Positions 29,813 to 40,663 of a stretch of 64,000 nucleotides of DNA are shown here, piece after piece. Below the pieces are notes generated by a model, which did no database searches, had not been told where the DNA came from, and saw only the letters and a list, made by a program, of their open reading frames with translations. Positions within the stretch are counted from its first letter, which is position 1. Each line of letters begins with the position of its first letter. The DNA lies in the NCBI GenBank assembly GCA_964016415.1, contig OZ024666.1, positions 1,283,310 through 1,347,309 on the forward strand, in the 5' to 3' direction. The stretch is from Erwinia sp. (lineage in GTDB: Bacteria > Pseudomonadota > Gammaproteobacteria > Enterobacterales > Enterobacteriaceae). The position numbers and the translations under genes were made by a program.

Positions 29813-31360
29813 TTACTGCGTTGAAAGACGAAATGAGGAGACCATCCGACTCAGATGATTGACCTGTTCTTCAAGTGATGAAGCCGCTGCAGCAGATTGT
29901 TGTACTAGCGCTGAGTTTTGTTGTGTGACGCTGTCCATCTCAGTAACCGCCTGCTCAATCTGACCAATACCTCTACTTTGTTCTTCTGATGCTGTTGCTA
30001 TGTGATCCATCAGCACATTAACCCGACTGACAGAAGTGATGATAGTCTGAATAACTTCACCGGTATGTGTGACCTGTTGAGTGCCTGATTTTATATTAGC
30101 GACCGATTCACTGATGAGCCCTTCAATCTCTTTCGCTGCTACTGCACTGCGCTGAGCCAGTAATCTTACTTCACCTGCTACCACCGCAAACCCCCGTCCC
30201 TGTTCGCCTGCACGGGCAGCTTCAACGGCCGCATTCAGCGCCAGAATATTGGTCTGGAAAGCGATACTATTGATTACCCCGATAATATCTTCAATTTTCT
30301 TTGAACTACGATTGATCTGAGCCATAGTATCATTGACTTCACGGGAGATTGTTTCGCCAGATTGTGCGCTTGTCACCGCTGCGCTGGTTAACCGGCTGGC
30401 TTCTAACACGTTATCTGTATTCTGTTTTACCGTTGCACCTAACTGCTCCATACTTGCGGCTGTCTCCGTCAGTGCAGAGGCTTGTTCTTCAGTGCGTGAG
30501 GCAAGATCTGTGTTTCCTGCCGCAATTTCTTGTGCGGCAGTATAGACCGAGTCACAGGACTGACGTACCTGACGGATAATATGCGTCAGTGCGGTGCGCA
30601 TCTGTTCCATTGCCCGCATTAATGACTGAATTTCATTTTTCGATTTACCTGTAACAGGAACTGGGTTATCCAGAACCCCTTCAGAAATTTCCCGACAATG
30701 TACTTCTGCACGGGCAATAGGATTCAGGACAAGGCGTTTCAATAACACCATTACTGCAATAATGACGGCAAGAAACAGAATTGCAAAACTGATAATCAGT
30801 ATCAGTCCAAATGTGAAATGCTGGCTTGCTTCATTATTAAGCTCTCGCGCATAGCGCTCATGTAAATCGAGCACCTGATCGAGAACCTTTTCATATTGAG
30901 CGTCAAGTTTAATCACGACAGCAATCTGCTGATTAAATCCTGGACGATCGTTCGCCTGAGCAGCAGTAATTAAAGGTCGTAATCCCTGATCACGATAAGC
31001 CTGATAGGCCTGAATATACTTTGCTTCCAGTTCTGCCTCGCCTGCAATTCGTGGTGCCTGGCGATAGGCTTCGAATGCCGCATCAGCCTTTTTCATCACC
31101 GTGAATACCCCATCGAGCGTTGGCCTGGAGGACAACGTAATGCTGCCATCCATCTCTTTCATATATTCCATCGCACGTACGCGGAGAGTTCGGCTGTGGT
31201 TGATAGGGTCGATGATGGAGAGAACGACGCGGATCTCTTTATTGACATCATTTAACGAACCATTACTGCGTGTTAACAACCAAATATTAACAAGAGTACT
31301 GGTGACAAAGAGAACAAACAGCAAGCAAAGCGCAAGTAAAGAAGATCGTTTCAGTGACAT
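29813..31360 (-). CDS. Methyl-accepting chemotaxis protein (intact)
   Basis: A 515-residue receptor with a first membrane helix (about 8-30), a periplasmic four-helix-type ligand domain, a second helix (about 183-208), HAMP and a cytoplasmic methyl-accepting domain. The conserved tip is [20 protein letters not shown]. It ends LSTQ and lacks the C-terminal NWETF tether present in the neighbouring broken receptor. Adaptation would therefore rely on other receptors or on untethered CheR. The ligand cannot be told from sequence. Confidence 0.93.
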   Translation of the reverse strand: MSLKRSSLLALCLLFVLFVTSTLVNIWLLTRSNGSLNDVNKEIRVVLSIIDPINHSRTLRVRAMEYMKEMDGSITLSSRPTLDGVFTVMKKADAAFEAYRQAPRIAGEAELEAKYIQAYQAYRDQGLRPLITAAQANDRPGFNQQIAVVIKLDAQYEKVLDQVLDLHERYARELNNEASQHFTFGLILIISFAILFLAVIIAVMVLLKRLVLNPIARAEVHCREISEGVLDNPVPVTGKSKNEIQSLMRAMEQMRTALTHIIRQVRQSCDSVYTAAQEIAAGNTDLASRTEEQASALTETAASMEQLGATVKQNTDNVLEASRLTSAAVTSAQSGETISREVNDTMAQINRSSKKIEDIIGVINSIAFQTNILALNAAVEAARAGEQGRGFAVVAGEVRLLAQRSAVAAKEIEGLISESVANIKSGTQQVTHTGEVIQTIITSVSRVNVLMDHIATASEEQSRGIGQIEQAVTEMDSVTQQNSALVQQSAAAASSLEEQVNHLSRMVSSFRLSTQ

Positions 31361-31996
31361 TGTCGTGATCCTGATAGGGACTGTTCAACACAATATCGGC
31401 ACTGCGAAAACAGGATTTAGTTGTGACAGATGAAATAGTTAAATTAAACTTATTGCTTATTTGTCCATTAACTCATTGTTATCTAATGTGTTTGCAGATG
31501 GATTTGATTCTTTTTTTAGTAAAATTTGCTGTTATTTGGCATTAAACAACACAAGAAAATATTTCTATCGTTAAAATAGCGATTAATACCGTTTTTGAAT
31601 GAGTGCAGACCTCGATTGCCCTTTTTATTTAAATTTTATTTACCAGGGTAACAAATTAGCAAGAGTGTATGCAGACTCGGGAAGATAATACCCAGTACCG
31701 ACAGAGAGTTACGTATAAAATCCATGCCCGGAAACAGCACTAACAGGACCCACCAATAGCTCTTACTTTCAAGTTGCTGGGAATAAACAGTGCAAGAGTG
31801 CACGGATTGACTGGGTTCACGAGGGCTTATCTGCTTCCGGGAAGGGCAAGGTAAACGCGTCAAAAAGCAGCTTATTTTAGTCGGTTAATTTAAATCATGT
31901 CGTAGGAAATAATAACTGTACATATTGTTAACTTTTGTATAGCTTATCTTTAAATTTAATGCGGCGACATGCCTCATCACATTAAGGGGATAGATC
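31361..31996. other. Long AT-rich gap, no gene recognised
   Basis: 636 bases between the chemoreceptor and ycgZ. A leftward 75-codon frame (31636-31863) has hydrophobic stretches (YWWVLLVLF) but no recognisable family or ribosome site. The ycgZ promoter must lie at the right end. Confidence 0.4.
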
Positions 31997-32251
31997 ATGC
32001 GTCACGATACACTCAAGCCACAAACTGAACAGGACATTGCTCACTATTTTCTTATGAGCGCAGGGGGAATTCCCTCTCAGCAGGATACGTTAGGTCAAAT
32101 TGTTATCGAAATATTAAGTTCTGGTCATTGTGTCAATCGTAAAGCAATTTGTTCCAAGCTACTAACGCGTTTGGAGCTCTCTGAAAATGCAGCAATGGAA
32201 AAGCATTATTATCAACTGATAGGTATGTTGTTTGGACGCGAATCTGTATAA
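31997..32251 (+). CDS. ycgZ: YcgZ-like small regulator (connector) protein
   Basis: An 84-residue protein whose core (TLGQIVIEILSSGHCVNRK, then CSKLLTRLE and HYYQLIGMLF) closely follows E. coli YcgZ. In E. coli, YcgZ with YmgA and AriR acts on the Rcs phosphorelay and lowers curli/biofilm regulators in the cold and under blue light (BluR control). Here it stands alone, without ymgA or ariR. AAGGGG lies before the ATG. Confidence 0.82.
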   Translation: MRHDTLKPQTEQDIAHYFLMSAGGIPSQQDTLGQIVIEILSSGHCVNRKAICSKLLTRLELSENAAMEKHYYQLIGMLFGRESV

Positions 32252-32361
32252 ATATCCCGGCATAATCCCCCTGATGCCCTGAGGGAACAAGGGCGTCTGT
32301 ACGATTGATATTTTACCATCTGGCAATCTCTTCATCTGATAACAACGTTAGTCGCTATTTA

Positions 32362-33340
32362 TTACCCTGTCTGTGAAATCGGCTGAAACTGAATCAGGCA
32401 TACTGCATTGATATCCAGCATCACTTCACTTATCCATTGTTTTGTAATCTCTTCATCCCTTAGCGTCAGGGTAGGCTGTGAGCGCTGTCGTATATACTCC
32501 ATTGTCTCTTCATCACGATCAAAACAGGTTGGATGTAACGTATATTGGTGATAGAGCGCGCCATTTTTTTGATCGAATAACCATGTTTTTATCCGCCATA
32601 ATCCAGCGGAAGGTAAATCGACATGCAGGCTGAAATATTTTTTAAATTCTTCAACCAGCATCGGCGCGGTAAGCAATGTCGGATTGATCGTTACGGGGTT
32701 ATACAGTAACAGTGACCATCTTCCTTGTGATTGCGTTGCACTCCAGCCCGGGCCCTGGGCGAACAAAATGCCACGGTGACGTTTTTCTAACAGCAAGATG
32801 TGAAATATCGGTCGCAGTGTCTCTGTGCTGAAAAACAGCGACAGGCTGTTATTTTCAATGTGTTTTCCGCCATTCACTTCATGTTGCACCGCCGAATTCA
32901 GCCATAATCCCAGCATGGTGATTTCTGCAGGAAAATTGAGCAACATCTCCATCAGCAGTGCGCCGCGAAAAAAAGCGCCGTTCAGCGATAAAGTATTTCC
33001 GGTTAAACTGCTCCACTACTGCAGGAAAAGGGGGCGTGAAATACCGGCAGCTTTCAAATCCTGCATACAGCACTGTAACTGATGATGAACGATGTCACGG
33101 TTGTCCCCCGGTGTATATTCAGGCGAAACTGAGGAAGAGTGTTGATCATTGGGTGCAATTGCAATGGCGATAAAGTCCGCTTGCTGGAAAAGTGCCGCAG
33201 TCTCATGCAGTAAGTATTTGGCAGTATTTTGATAGCGTAAGCCAATTTTGCAATCAGGTAGCATCTGACGCAACTGCTCCACAATTGCACGACAATGCCT
33301 TTCTGGGTCCGTGCGTTGATCATGCTTTGGCTGTCAGTAT
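32362..33340 (-). pseudogene. C-terminal remnant of a large sugar-hydrolase/AraC-like protein
   Basis: The frame is open from the IS edge (about 33334) to a TAG at 33016-33018. It then continues in the same frame to 32362 (RPLFLQ, stop, WSSLTGNTLSLNGAFFRGAL...). The TAG probably replaced a Glu codon in a P-L-F-L-x-E-W motif. The domain (tail ending ICLIQFQPIS-like) resembles glycoside-hydrolase-39-like regions found in some large AraC-type regulators. This family call is from memory and moderate. The N-terminal part is missing at the IS3-family element. Confidence 0.6.
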
Positions 33341-33348
33341 TGTAGTGG

Positions 33349-34513
<1,165 letters not shown>

Positions 34514-34587
34514 TGGTTCACCTATAAGATGTTGAGGTGAGCGTATCACCTCTGCTCAGGTGGCCAAATTCAGTGTGCCACTACAGT

Positions 34588-35277
34588 TTATTGCTGACTC
34601 GTAGCAGCAGGTGGAGTAGCAGCGGATGGAGTTTCAGCAGTAGCCGCATGGGGCGTCGACGATTCAGCCACAGGTGTTGCAGAGGATAAATTATCACTAA
34701 CTGCTGTGTTATCACTAACTGTTGTATTTTCAGGTGGTTGCACGGTAATTGACGGTGGTTTTACCGGCAGAACAGTGACTGAGGGCAGTGAGGCTTCCGG
34801 AGAAACAGCGTTGTCAGGAGAGGTTGCTGTTGGCGATTGATTATGAGTATCCCCTGTGGCTACCGGTGTTGTGGTTTCTGCTGCAGGATCCTGTGTTGTC
34901 CCACGGTCACTAAACGCAGGTTTATTCAGTCTTATCGAATACTCGACCTGACGGATTGTCTGTTTTTGCGTTGTTACCGTTAAAGGAGGTATTGTCACTC
35001 GGCCATAGCCGAGCAGTGTCTCAACATAACCACCCACAATGTGTTTTCCAGCCGGCAGATGAAGGGTGGTATGTTCGCCGCGTTTAAGTAAGCCAGCATC
35101 ATAGCCATCTACTGTGACTCTAATGGATGAACCATCATCTGCACGAGTAATAATATGCGTGATAGTCAGCGGTGAGTTCCCGGCAAAAAACTCTGCTTCA
35201 GGCGGCTTCTGTTGTTGTCCGGTACAGCCCGTCAGCAGTAATATTCCCGCGAGCAACGCCGGGTAAAAACAGTTCAT
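34588..35277 (-). CDS. Lipoprotein with proline/serine/threonine-rich tail
   Basis: A 229-residue protein with a lipoprotein signal (FYPALLAGILLLTGC, lipobox LTGC, Cys at about 17). A small folded part with a PEGA-like stretch (VTVDGYDAGLLKRGEHTTLHLPAGKH, shown only as its key pattern G-x-D-x-G-x-L-x-x-G) follows. The tail is a long low-complexity run of Thr, Pro, Ser and Ala. The start at 35277 is chosen to begin at the signal peptide. The stop lies three bases from the IS end, so the C-terminus may have been changed by the insertion event. The function is unknown. Confidence 0.75.
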   Translation of the reverse strand: MNCFYPALLAGILLLTGCTGQQQKPPEAEFFAGNSPLTITHIITRADDGSSIRVTVDGYDAGLLKRGEHTTLHLPAGKHIVGGYVETLLGYGRVTIPPLTVTTQKQTIRQVEYSIRLNKPAFSDRGTTQDPAAETTTPVATGDTHNQSPTATSPDNAVSPEASLPSVTVLPVKPPSITVQPPENTTVSDNTAVSDNLSSATPVAESSTPHAATAETPSAATPPAATSQQ

Positions 35278-35475
35278 GAAAATCAGACCCTTTACATTTC
35301 GAACCGCTATTTTAACGGGATCCCTGCCCGACAAACAGAGGTGACCACCAGGTTTTCTCTGATTTTTTTTATATTAATAATAAAAAGTATATTGAAGCTC
35401 ATATTCCATTTTGCTATATCTCATCTCCCCTAAATCCTTTGTGGATGAAATGACTCCTTTTATTATCAGAATAAG

Positions 35476-36570
35476 ATGCAGGTAAGGGATGATGCATGGA
35501 AATCAACCGGTAACGTACTGGATAACATGGTAAATGAACAACAGATGATAGTTTTGAATAATGTTTCAAAAGTTTTTTCTTCTGCATCAGGCGATGTCAT
35601 TGCCGTTGATAAGGTCAATTTGCAAGTCGCTAAAGGTGAGATCTACGGCATCATCGGTTACAGCGGAGCAGGCAAAAGTACGCTGATTAGATTATTCAAC
35701 GGGCTGGAGAAACCGAGCGAAGGCGAGGTGATTGTCGATGGCCAGGATATCGCCAAAGCGAAAGGCGAAGCGTTACGTCAGGCCAGGCTTAAAATCAGCA
35801 TGGTTTTCCAGCATTTTAATCTTCTCTGGTCGCGCACAGTCAGTCAAAATATTGCTTTTTCACTGCAAATTGCCGGCATTCCTCGTGAGAAAATTGCAAA
35901 ACGCGTTGCTGAGTTAGTACATCTGGTTGGATTAACTGGCAGAGAGGATGCATATCCCGCACAGTTGAGTGGCGGACAAAAACAGCGGGTTGGTATTGCC
36001 CGGGCTCTGGCGAATAAACCTGAGGTACTATTATGTGATGAAGCTACCTCGGCGCTGGATCCGCAAACCACGGAGGCGATTCTTGATCTTCTGCTGGAAA
36101 TTAACCAAAAGCTGAATCTGACAATTGTGCTGATCACTCATGAAATGAATGTGGTGCGTAAAATTTGTCACCGGGTTGCCGTCATGGAGTCAGGGAAAAT
36201 TGTTGAAGAGGGGGATGTCTTAGCGGTATTTACCCACCCGCAACAACCGATTACACGTCAGTTCGTCAAACAAACACAGGCATATTCCACGGAAATCACC
36301 CCGTTTAATCCTGATTTCGTTGATCCTGATGCGGGAGCAGTACTAAAACTGACGTTTATTGGCCTGCCTACCGGACAACCCGTGGTGGGAGAGCTGACAT
36401 TAAAATATGGTGTGCCATTTAATATACTGCATGGAAAAATGACCCAGACTACACATGGAAATTTTGGTGAATTATGGCTGCAGGTGGCGGCCGATGAACA
36501 GCAGTTAACCGCGATTCTCGCAGAGCTGCAGCAGCATCAGATCAACACGGAGGTGGTGACAAATGCCTGA
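35476..36570 (+). CDS. ABC transporter ATP-binding protein, MetN-like
   Basis: ATPase of a methionine-type importer. Walker A is GYSGAGKST, the signature is LSGGQKQR, Walker B is VLLCDEATSALDP, and a C-terminal NIL-type ligand-sensing domain follows (about 280-360). The homologous start is MIVLNNVSKVF at 35545; no candidate start has a strong ribosome site, so the longest frame is given. It overlaps the metI-like gene by 8 bases. The ATPase is intact, but its partners are broken, so the system probably does not work. Confidence 0.85.
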   Translation: MQVRDDAWKSTGNVLDNMVNEQQMIVLNNVSKVFSSASGDVIAVDKVNLQVAKGEIYGIIGYSGAGKSTLIRLFNGLEKPSEGEVIVDGQDIAKAKGEALRQARLKISMVFQHFNLLWSRTVSQNIAFSLQIAGIPREKIAKRVAELVHLVGLTGREDAYPAQLSGGQKQRVGIARALANKPEVLLCDEATSALDPQTTEAILDLLLEINQKLNLTIVLITHEMNVVRKICHRVAVMESGKIVEEGDVLAVFTHPQQPITRQFVKQTQAYSTEITPFNPDFVDPDAGAVLKLTFIGLPTGQPVVGELTLKYGVPFNILHGKMTQTTHGNFGELWLQVAADEQQLTAILAELQQHQINTEVVTNA

Positions 36571-37232
36571 GTCACTCTTTCCGCATCTGAAACTCGACAG
36601 ATTATGGGATGCAACCTGTGAAACATTTTATATGACCAGTGTTGCCGGCATCGCCACCTTTCTGTTTGGTATCGCGATTGGATTAATTTTGTTTCTTACC
36701 GCGCGAGGCGGTCTGTTACAGAATCGGGCGGTTTATTCGGTGATGTCCTTGCTGGTGAATATCTTCCGATCCATCCCGTTTATCATTTTGATTGTACTGT
36801 TGAACCCCGTTTACCAAAGTACTGATCGGTACCATTCTCGGGGCGAATGCGGCGCTACCTGCGTTAATCGTTGGTGCTGCACCGTTTTATGCACGCCTGG
36901 TTGAGATAGCGCTACGTGAAGTGGATAAAGGTGTGATTGAAGCCAGCCGTTCAATGGGGGCTCGCTGGCACACGCTGATTTTTTCAGTGCTGCTGGCAGA
37001 GTCATCACCTGCGCTGGTTTCCGGTATGACGGTAACATTGATCGCACTGGTGAGCTACAGCGCCATGGCGGGGGTTATCGGTGCAGGAGGATTGGGAAAC
37101 CTGGCCTTTCTGGAGGGGTTCCAGCGAAATCACAGTGATGTGACCTTGATTGCCACACTGACCATTCTGGCGCTGGTGTTTGTTATTCAATTTATTGGCG
37201 ACAGACTCACTCGCCGGCTGGATAAACGTTAA
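36563..37232 (+). pseudogene. MetI-like permease, frameshifted
   Basis: The N-terminal part runs normally through VNIFRSIPFIILIVLL. One extra base near 36803-36808 (AACCCCG) then moves the frame, and the correct reading (PFTKVLIGTILGANAALPAL, then EVDKGVIEASRSMGAR) continues in the next frame to 37232. The reconstructed protein would be a normal five-helix MetI permease with the EAA-like loop. It is a one-base lesion, real or a base-call error. Confidence 0.85.
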
Positions 37233-37248
37233 CTAACAGGAAATAACA

Positions 37249-38060
37249 ATGAATAAAACTGTCAAATTATTGGTCGCCGCGACCCTGGGCGCGATGAGTC
37301 TCGGTGCGTGGGCTAATACTCTGAAGGTCGGCGCTTCGAATGTCCCGCATGCTGAGATCCTTGAGCAGGCCAAACCCCTGTTAGCCAAACAAGGTATCGA
37401 GCTGGAAATTCAGCCTTTTAGGATTACATCCTGCCTAACACCGCACTGGCCAGCCGTGAAATTGATGCCAACTATTTCCAGCACATTCCCTATCTGGACA
37501 GCGTGATCAAAGATCATGCCGGAGATAAAAGCTATGACTTTGTCAGCGCAGGGGCGATCCACATTGAACCTATTGGTATTTACTCGAAAAAATATAAATC
37601 ACTGAAAGAGTTGCCTCAGAAGGGTAAGGTGATTATGCGTGATGCGGTGGCAGAAGAGGGGCGTATTCTGAGTATTTTTGAACAACAGGGCGTGATTAAA
37701 CTGCGTCCAGGAGTGAAAAAAGTTGACGCACGTATCAGCGACATCGTCGATAACCCTAAGCAACTTAAATTCCTGCCGAATGTTGAAGGGGCATTGTTAC
37801 CGCAGATGTATAACAATGACGAAGGTGACGCTGTGGTGATTAATGCCAACTATGCAATTGATGCGGGTCTTGATCCGATTAAAGACCCGATTGCGGTGGA
37901 GAGTGGCGAAAATAATCCGTATGCCAATATCATTACTGTGCATCGTGGCGATGATAATAAACCTGATATTGTTGCCTTGGTTAATGTGCTGCATTCGCCC
38001 GAGATACATCAGTGGATTCTGAAAAAGTATAAAGGTGCCGTGATCCCGGTAAGTCAGTAA
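37249..38060 (+). pseudogene. MetQ-like substrate-binding protein, frameshifted
   Basis: A signal peptide (LLVAATLGAMSLGAWA) and NTLKVGASNVPHAEIL are followed by loss of one base near 37416-37421 (QPF then DYILPNTALASREIDANYF in the next frame). The frame then stays open to GAVIPVSQ. Without the lesion this would be a complete periplasmic methionine-binding protein of about 270 residues. Together with the metI shift it suggests decay of this importer. Confidence 0.85.
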
Positions 38061-38070
38061 GTGATTTATT

Positions 38071-38094
38071 GTCCCGCAGGTCACTCTGCGGGAC
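38071..38094. terminator. Bidirectional hairpin between metQ-like and urtE
   Basis: A perfect 9-base stem (GTCCCGCAG / CTGCGGGAC) with a 6-base loop between the convergent units. Confidence 0.75.
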
Positions 38095-38102
38095 AGACTG
38101 CC

Positions 38103-38801
38103 TCAAATGGTCACCAAATTTCTTACCCCTTCGGCCTCCATCATCCTGCCGTCACCACGCTGTATTATCTCACCGCGCGACATGACCAAATAGCGATCGG
38201 CTAACTCTGCAGCGAAATCGTAGAATTGCTCCACCAGTAAAATCGCCATGTCACCACGCTGTGCCAGTTGGCGAATAACCATACCAACCTCTTTGATAAC
38301 TGAAGGTTGTATTCCCTCGGTAGGCTCATCCAGAATCAGCAACGCAGGTTGACACGCCAGTGCACGGCCAATAGCAAGTTGCTGCTGTTGCCCACCCGAG
38401 AGATCCCCTCCGCGACGCTGACGCATCCCATACAGCACGGGAAACAGCGCATAAATCTCCTCAGGTACTCGCTGGGCTTGCCGGGAAGGGAACCGGGCCA
38501 GCCCCATCAGAAGATTCTCTTCCACGGTTAAGCGGGGAAAGATATCCCGCCCCTGAGGGACATAGGCGATGCCTCCTGCCACTCGCTGATGGGGACGCCA
38601 TTGTGTAATCGATTTTTCCTGCCACACCACCTCGCCACTGCGTACCGGAATCAGCCCCATCAGACAACGTAACAGGGTGGTTTTACCCACACCGTTGCGT
38701 CCTAACAGGCAGGTTATTTCACCTTGTTGCACATCAAAACTGACACCACGCAGAATATGACTGCCGCCGTAGTACTGCTGTAACTCTTTAACCGTTAGCA
38801 T
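38103..38801 (-). CDS. urtE: Urea ABC transporter ATP-binding protein UrtE
   Basis: ATPase of the high-affinity urea importer (232 residues). It has Walker A GRNGVGKTT, signature LSGGQQQQLA and Walker B LLILDEPTEGIQP, a UrtE-like variant. The start at 38801 (MLTVKELQQYYGG) matches the family and lies one base after the urtD stop. It is the last gene of the urea operon, followed by a hairpin. Confidence 0.93.
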   Translation of the reverse strand: MLTVKELQQYYGGSHILRGVSFDVQQGEITCLLGRNGVGKTTLLRCLMGLIPVRSGEVVWQEKSITQWRPHQRVAGGIAYVPQGRDIFPRLTVEENLLMGLARFPSRQAQRVPEEIYALFPVLYGMRQRRGGDLSGGQQQQLAIGRALACQPALLILDEPTEGIQPSVIKEVGMVIRQLAQRGDMAILLVEQFYDFAAELADRYLVMSRGEIIQRGDGRMMEAEGVRNLVTI

Positions 38802-38802
38802 G

Positions 38803-39594
38803 TTATCGCCCCAGATAGACTTCAATGACCTGTTCATTTGCCTGAACATCACACAAAGCGCCCTCTGCGAGGCGCTGCCCCTGGTGAAGCACGATCACCC
38901 GATCGGCAATCGTTTCGACAAAACCCATATCATGCTCTACAACCATCAAGGCATGACGACCAGCCAGCTCACGGAATAACTCGGCGGTATAAGCCGTTTC
39001 CGCATCGGTCATACCGGCTACCGGTTCATCAAGCAGCAACAGATAGGGGTCCTGAATCAGCAACATGCCGATTTCCAGAAACTGTTTTTGTCCATGCGAA
39101 AGCAAGCCTGCACAGCGTGAACGCTCAGTATCCAGTCGTAATAAGGTGATAATTTCGTCTATGCGATCCTGTTGTGCACTGTTCAGTCGTGCACGCAAAC
39201 AGTGCCATACCGATTTGTTGGTTTTCAGCGCTACTTCGAGATTTTCACTGACCGTCAGGGCTTCAAAAACAGTCGGCTTCTGAAATTTACGTCCGATACC
39301 CTGACGGGCGATCTCCACGGGTGAGAGCACGGTAAGATCATGAGATTGATCGTAAACTACCTCGCCGTTATCCGGACGTGTTTTACCGGTAATCACATCC
39401 ATCAATGTGGTTTTTCCCGCCCCGTTAGGACCAATCACGCAGAGTAACTCTCCGACCCCGATATCGAGCGTTAAATCGGTCAGAGCGCGAAAACCATCAA
39501 AACTGACATTAACCTTCTGCATCGAGAGGATGGGATCCGGCTGAGCACGGTAACGGTCCTGACGCTGTGGTTGAGTATACAGTGCCTCACTCAT
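38803..39594 (-). CDS. urtD: Urea ABC transporter ATP-binding protein UrtD
   Basis: Second ATPase of the urea importer, 263 residues. Walker A is GPNGAGKTT. LLSHGQKQFLEIGM serves as the signature, Walker B is LLLLDEPVAGMT, and VVEHDMGFV follows. The N-terminal extension (about residues 1-22) is variable. The start overlaps the urtC stop by 8 bases. Confidence 0.93.
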   Translation of the reverse strand: MSEALYTQPQRQDRYRAQPDPILSMQKVNVSFDGFRALTDLTLDIGVGELLCVIGPNGAGKTTLMDVITGKTRPDNGEVVYDQSHDLTVLSPVEIARQGIGRKFQKPTVFEALTVSENLEVALKTNKSVWHCLRARLNSAQQDRIDEIITLLRLDTERSRCAGLLSHGQKQFLEIGMLLIQDPYLLLLDEPVAGMTDAETAYTAELFRELAGRHALMVVEHDMGFVETIADRVIVLHQGQRLAEGALCDVQANEQVIEVYLGR

Positions 39595-40663
39595 GTTTAT
39601 TCCTTCTCAGTAAACCAATGACGCCACGTGGCAGAAACAGGGTGACGGCGATAAACATGACACCGAGAAACAGTAGCCAGTACTCAGGAAAAGCCACGGT
39701 AAACCAGCTTTTGGCACCGTTGACAATCACTGCACCAAGCACCGGACCAATTAGGGTTCCACGCCCACCAAGCGCGACCCAGATAGCCGCTTCGATTGAA
39801 TTGGTCGGTGACGTCTCCCCGGGGTTGATGATCCCCACCTGTGGCACATAAAGCGCTCCGGCCAGGGCACACAACACCGCAGAGATCACCCAAATAAACA
39901 GCTTGAATCCACGTGGATCATAGCCGCAAAACATCAGGCGATTTTCTGCATCGCGCACCGCCGTGAGTACCCGGCCAAATTTGCTGCGGGCGAGGAAAAA
40001 ACCGATACCCAGGGTACAAAACAACAAGATAACGGTGGCCATGAAGAGTGCAATGCGAGTGCCAGTAGCGGTAACAGAATAGCCCAGCAAAGTGGTAAAA
40101 CCGGTAAAGCCATTATTCCCGCCAAAGCCTGTTTCATTGCGGAAAAACAGTAGCATCATGGCGTAGGTCATCGCCTGAGTGATAATAGAAAAATAAACCC
40201 CTTTGATTCTTGAACGGAAAGCAAACCAGCCAAAGATACCCGCCAGCAGACCGGGAACAGCAACAATCAAAAATAGTGCCCAGGGGAAGAACTCTGTCCA
40301 CTGCCAGAACCAGGGGAGCTCCTGCCAGGATAAAAACGACATGAAAGCAGGTAAACTGTCGCCGGAAGCCTGACGCATCAGATACATGCCCATAGCATAT
40401 CCCCCCAGGGCAAAAAACAGGCCATGTCCCAGAGAGAGCATACCGGCGTAACCCCAGACAAGATCAAGTGCAATTGCCACAATCGCGTAACAGAGAATTT
40501 TTCCCATCAGCGTCAGGGTATAGGTGGACACGGCCAGAGGGTGCGTTGCAGGCAATAATGCCAGCAGTGGCAGGGTCAGCAGCAGCAAAGCCAGAACAAC
40601 AACTGTTCCCCTGAACAGGCGGGGAGAACGTTGTGACAAGGTAAGAGAAAGTGGTTGTTTCAT
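39587..40663 (-). CDS. urtC: Urea ABC transporter permease UrtC
   Basis: A 358-residue membrane permease of the branched-chain-amino-acid/urea type (LivM-like), with about ten helices and the motif GYAGMLSLGHGLFFALGGYA. The start shares a base with the urtB stop. With UrtB it forms the membrane channel. Confidence 0.93.
   Translation of the reverse strand: MKQPLSLTLSQRSPRLFRGTVVVLALLLLTLPLLALLPATHPLAVSTYTLTLMGKILCYAIVAIALDLVWGYAGMLSLGHGLFFALGGYAMGMYLMRQASGDSLPAFMSFLSWQELPWFWQWTEFFPWALFLIVAVPGLLAGIFGWFAFRSRIKGVYFSIITQAMTYAMMLLFFRNETGFGGNNGFTGFTTLLGYSVTATGTRIALFMATVILLFCTLGIGFFLARSKFGRVLTAVRDAENRLMFCGYDPRGFKLFIWVISAVLCALAGALYVPQVGIINPGETSPTNSIEAAIWVALGGRGTLIGPVLGAVIVNGAKSWFTVAFPEYWLLFLGVMFIAVTLFLPRGVIGLLRRNKHE

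Noticed and set aside
29925..29937. GTGACGCTGTCCA as a second matS
   Set aside because: The last two bases do not fit the consensus, and the symmetric half is broken.
31636..31863. Leftward 75-codon frame as a small membrane protein
   Set aside because: It has hydrophobic stretches but no recognisable family, no good ribosome site and an atypical composition. I could not support it as a gene.
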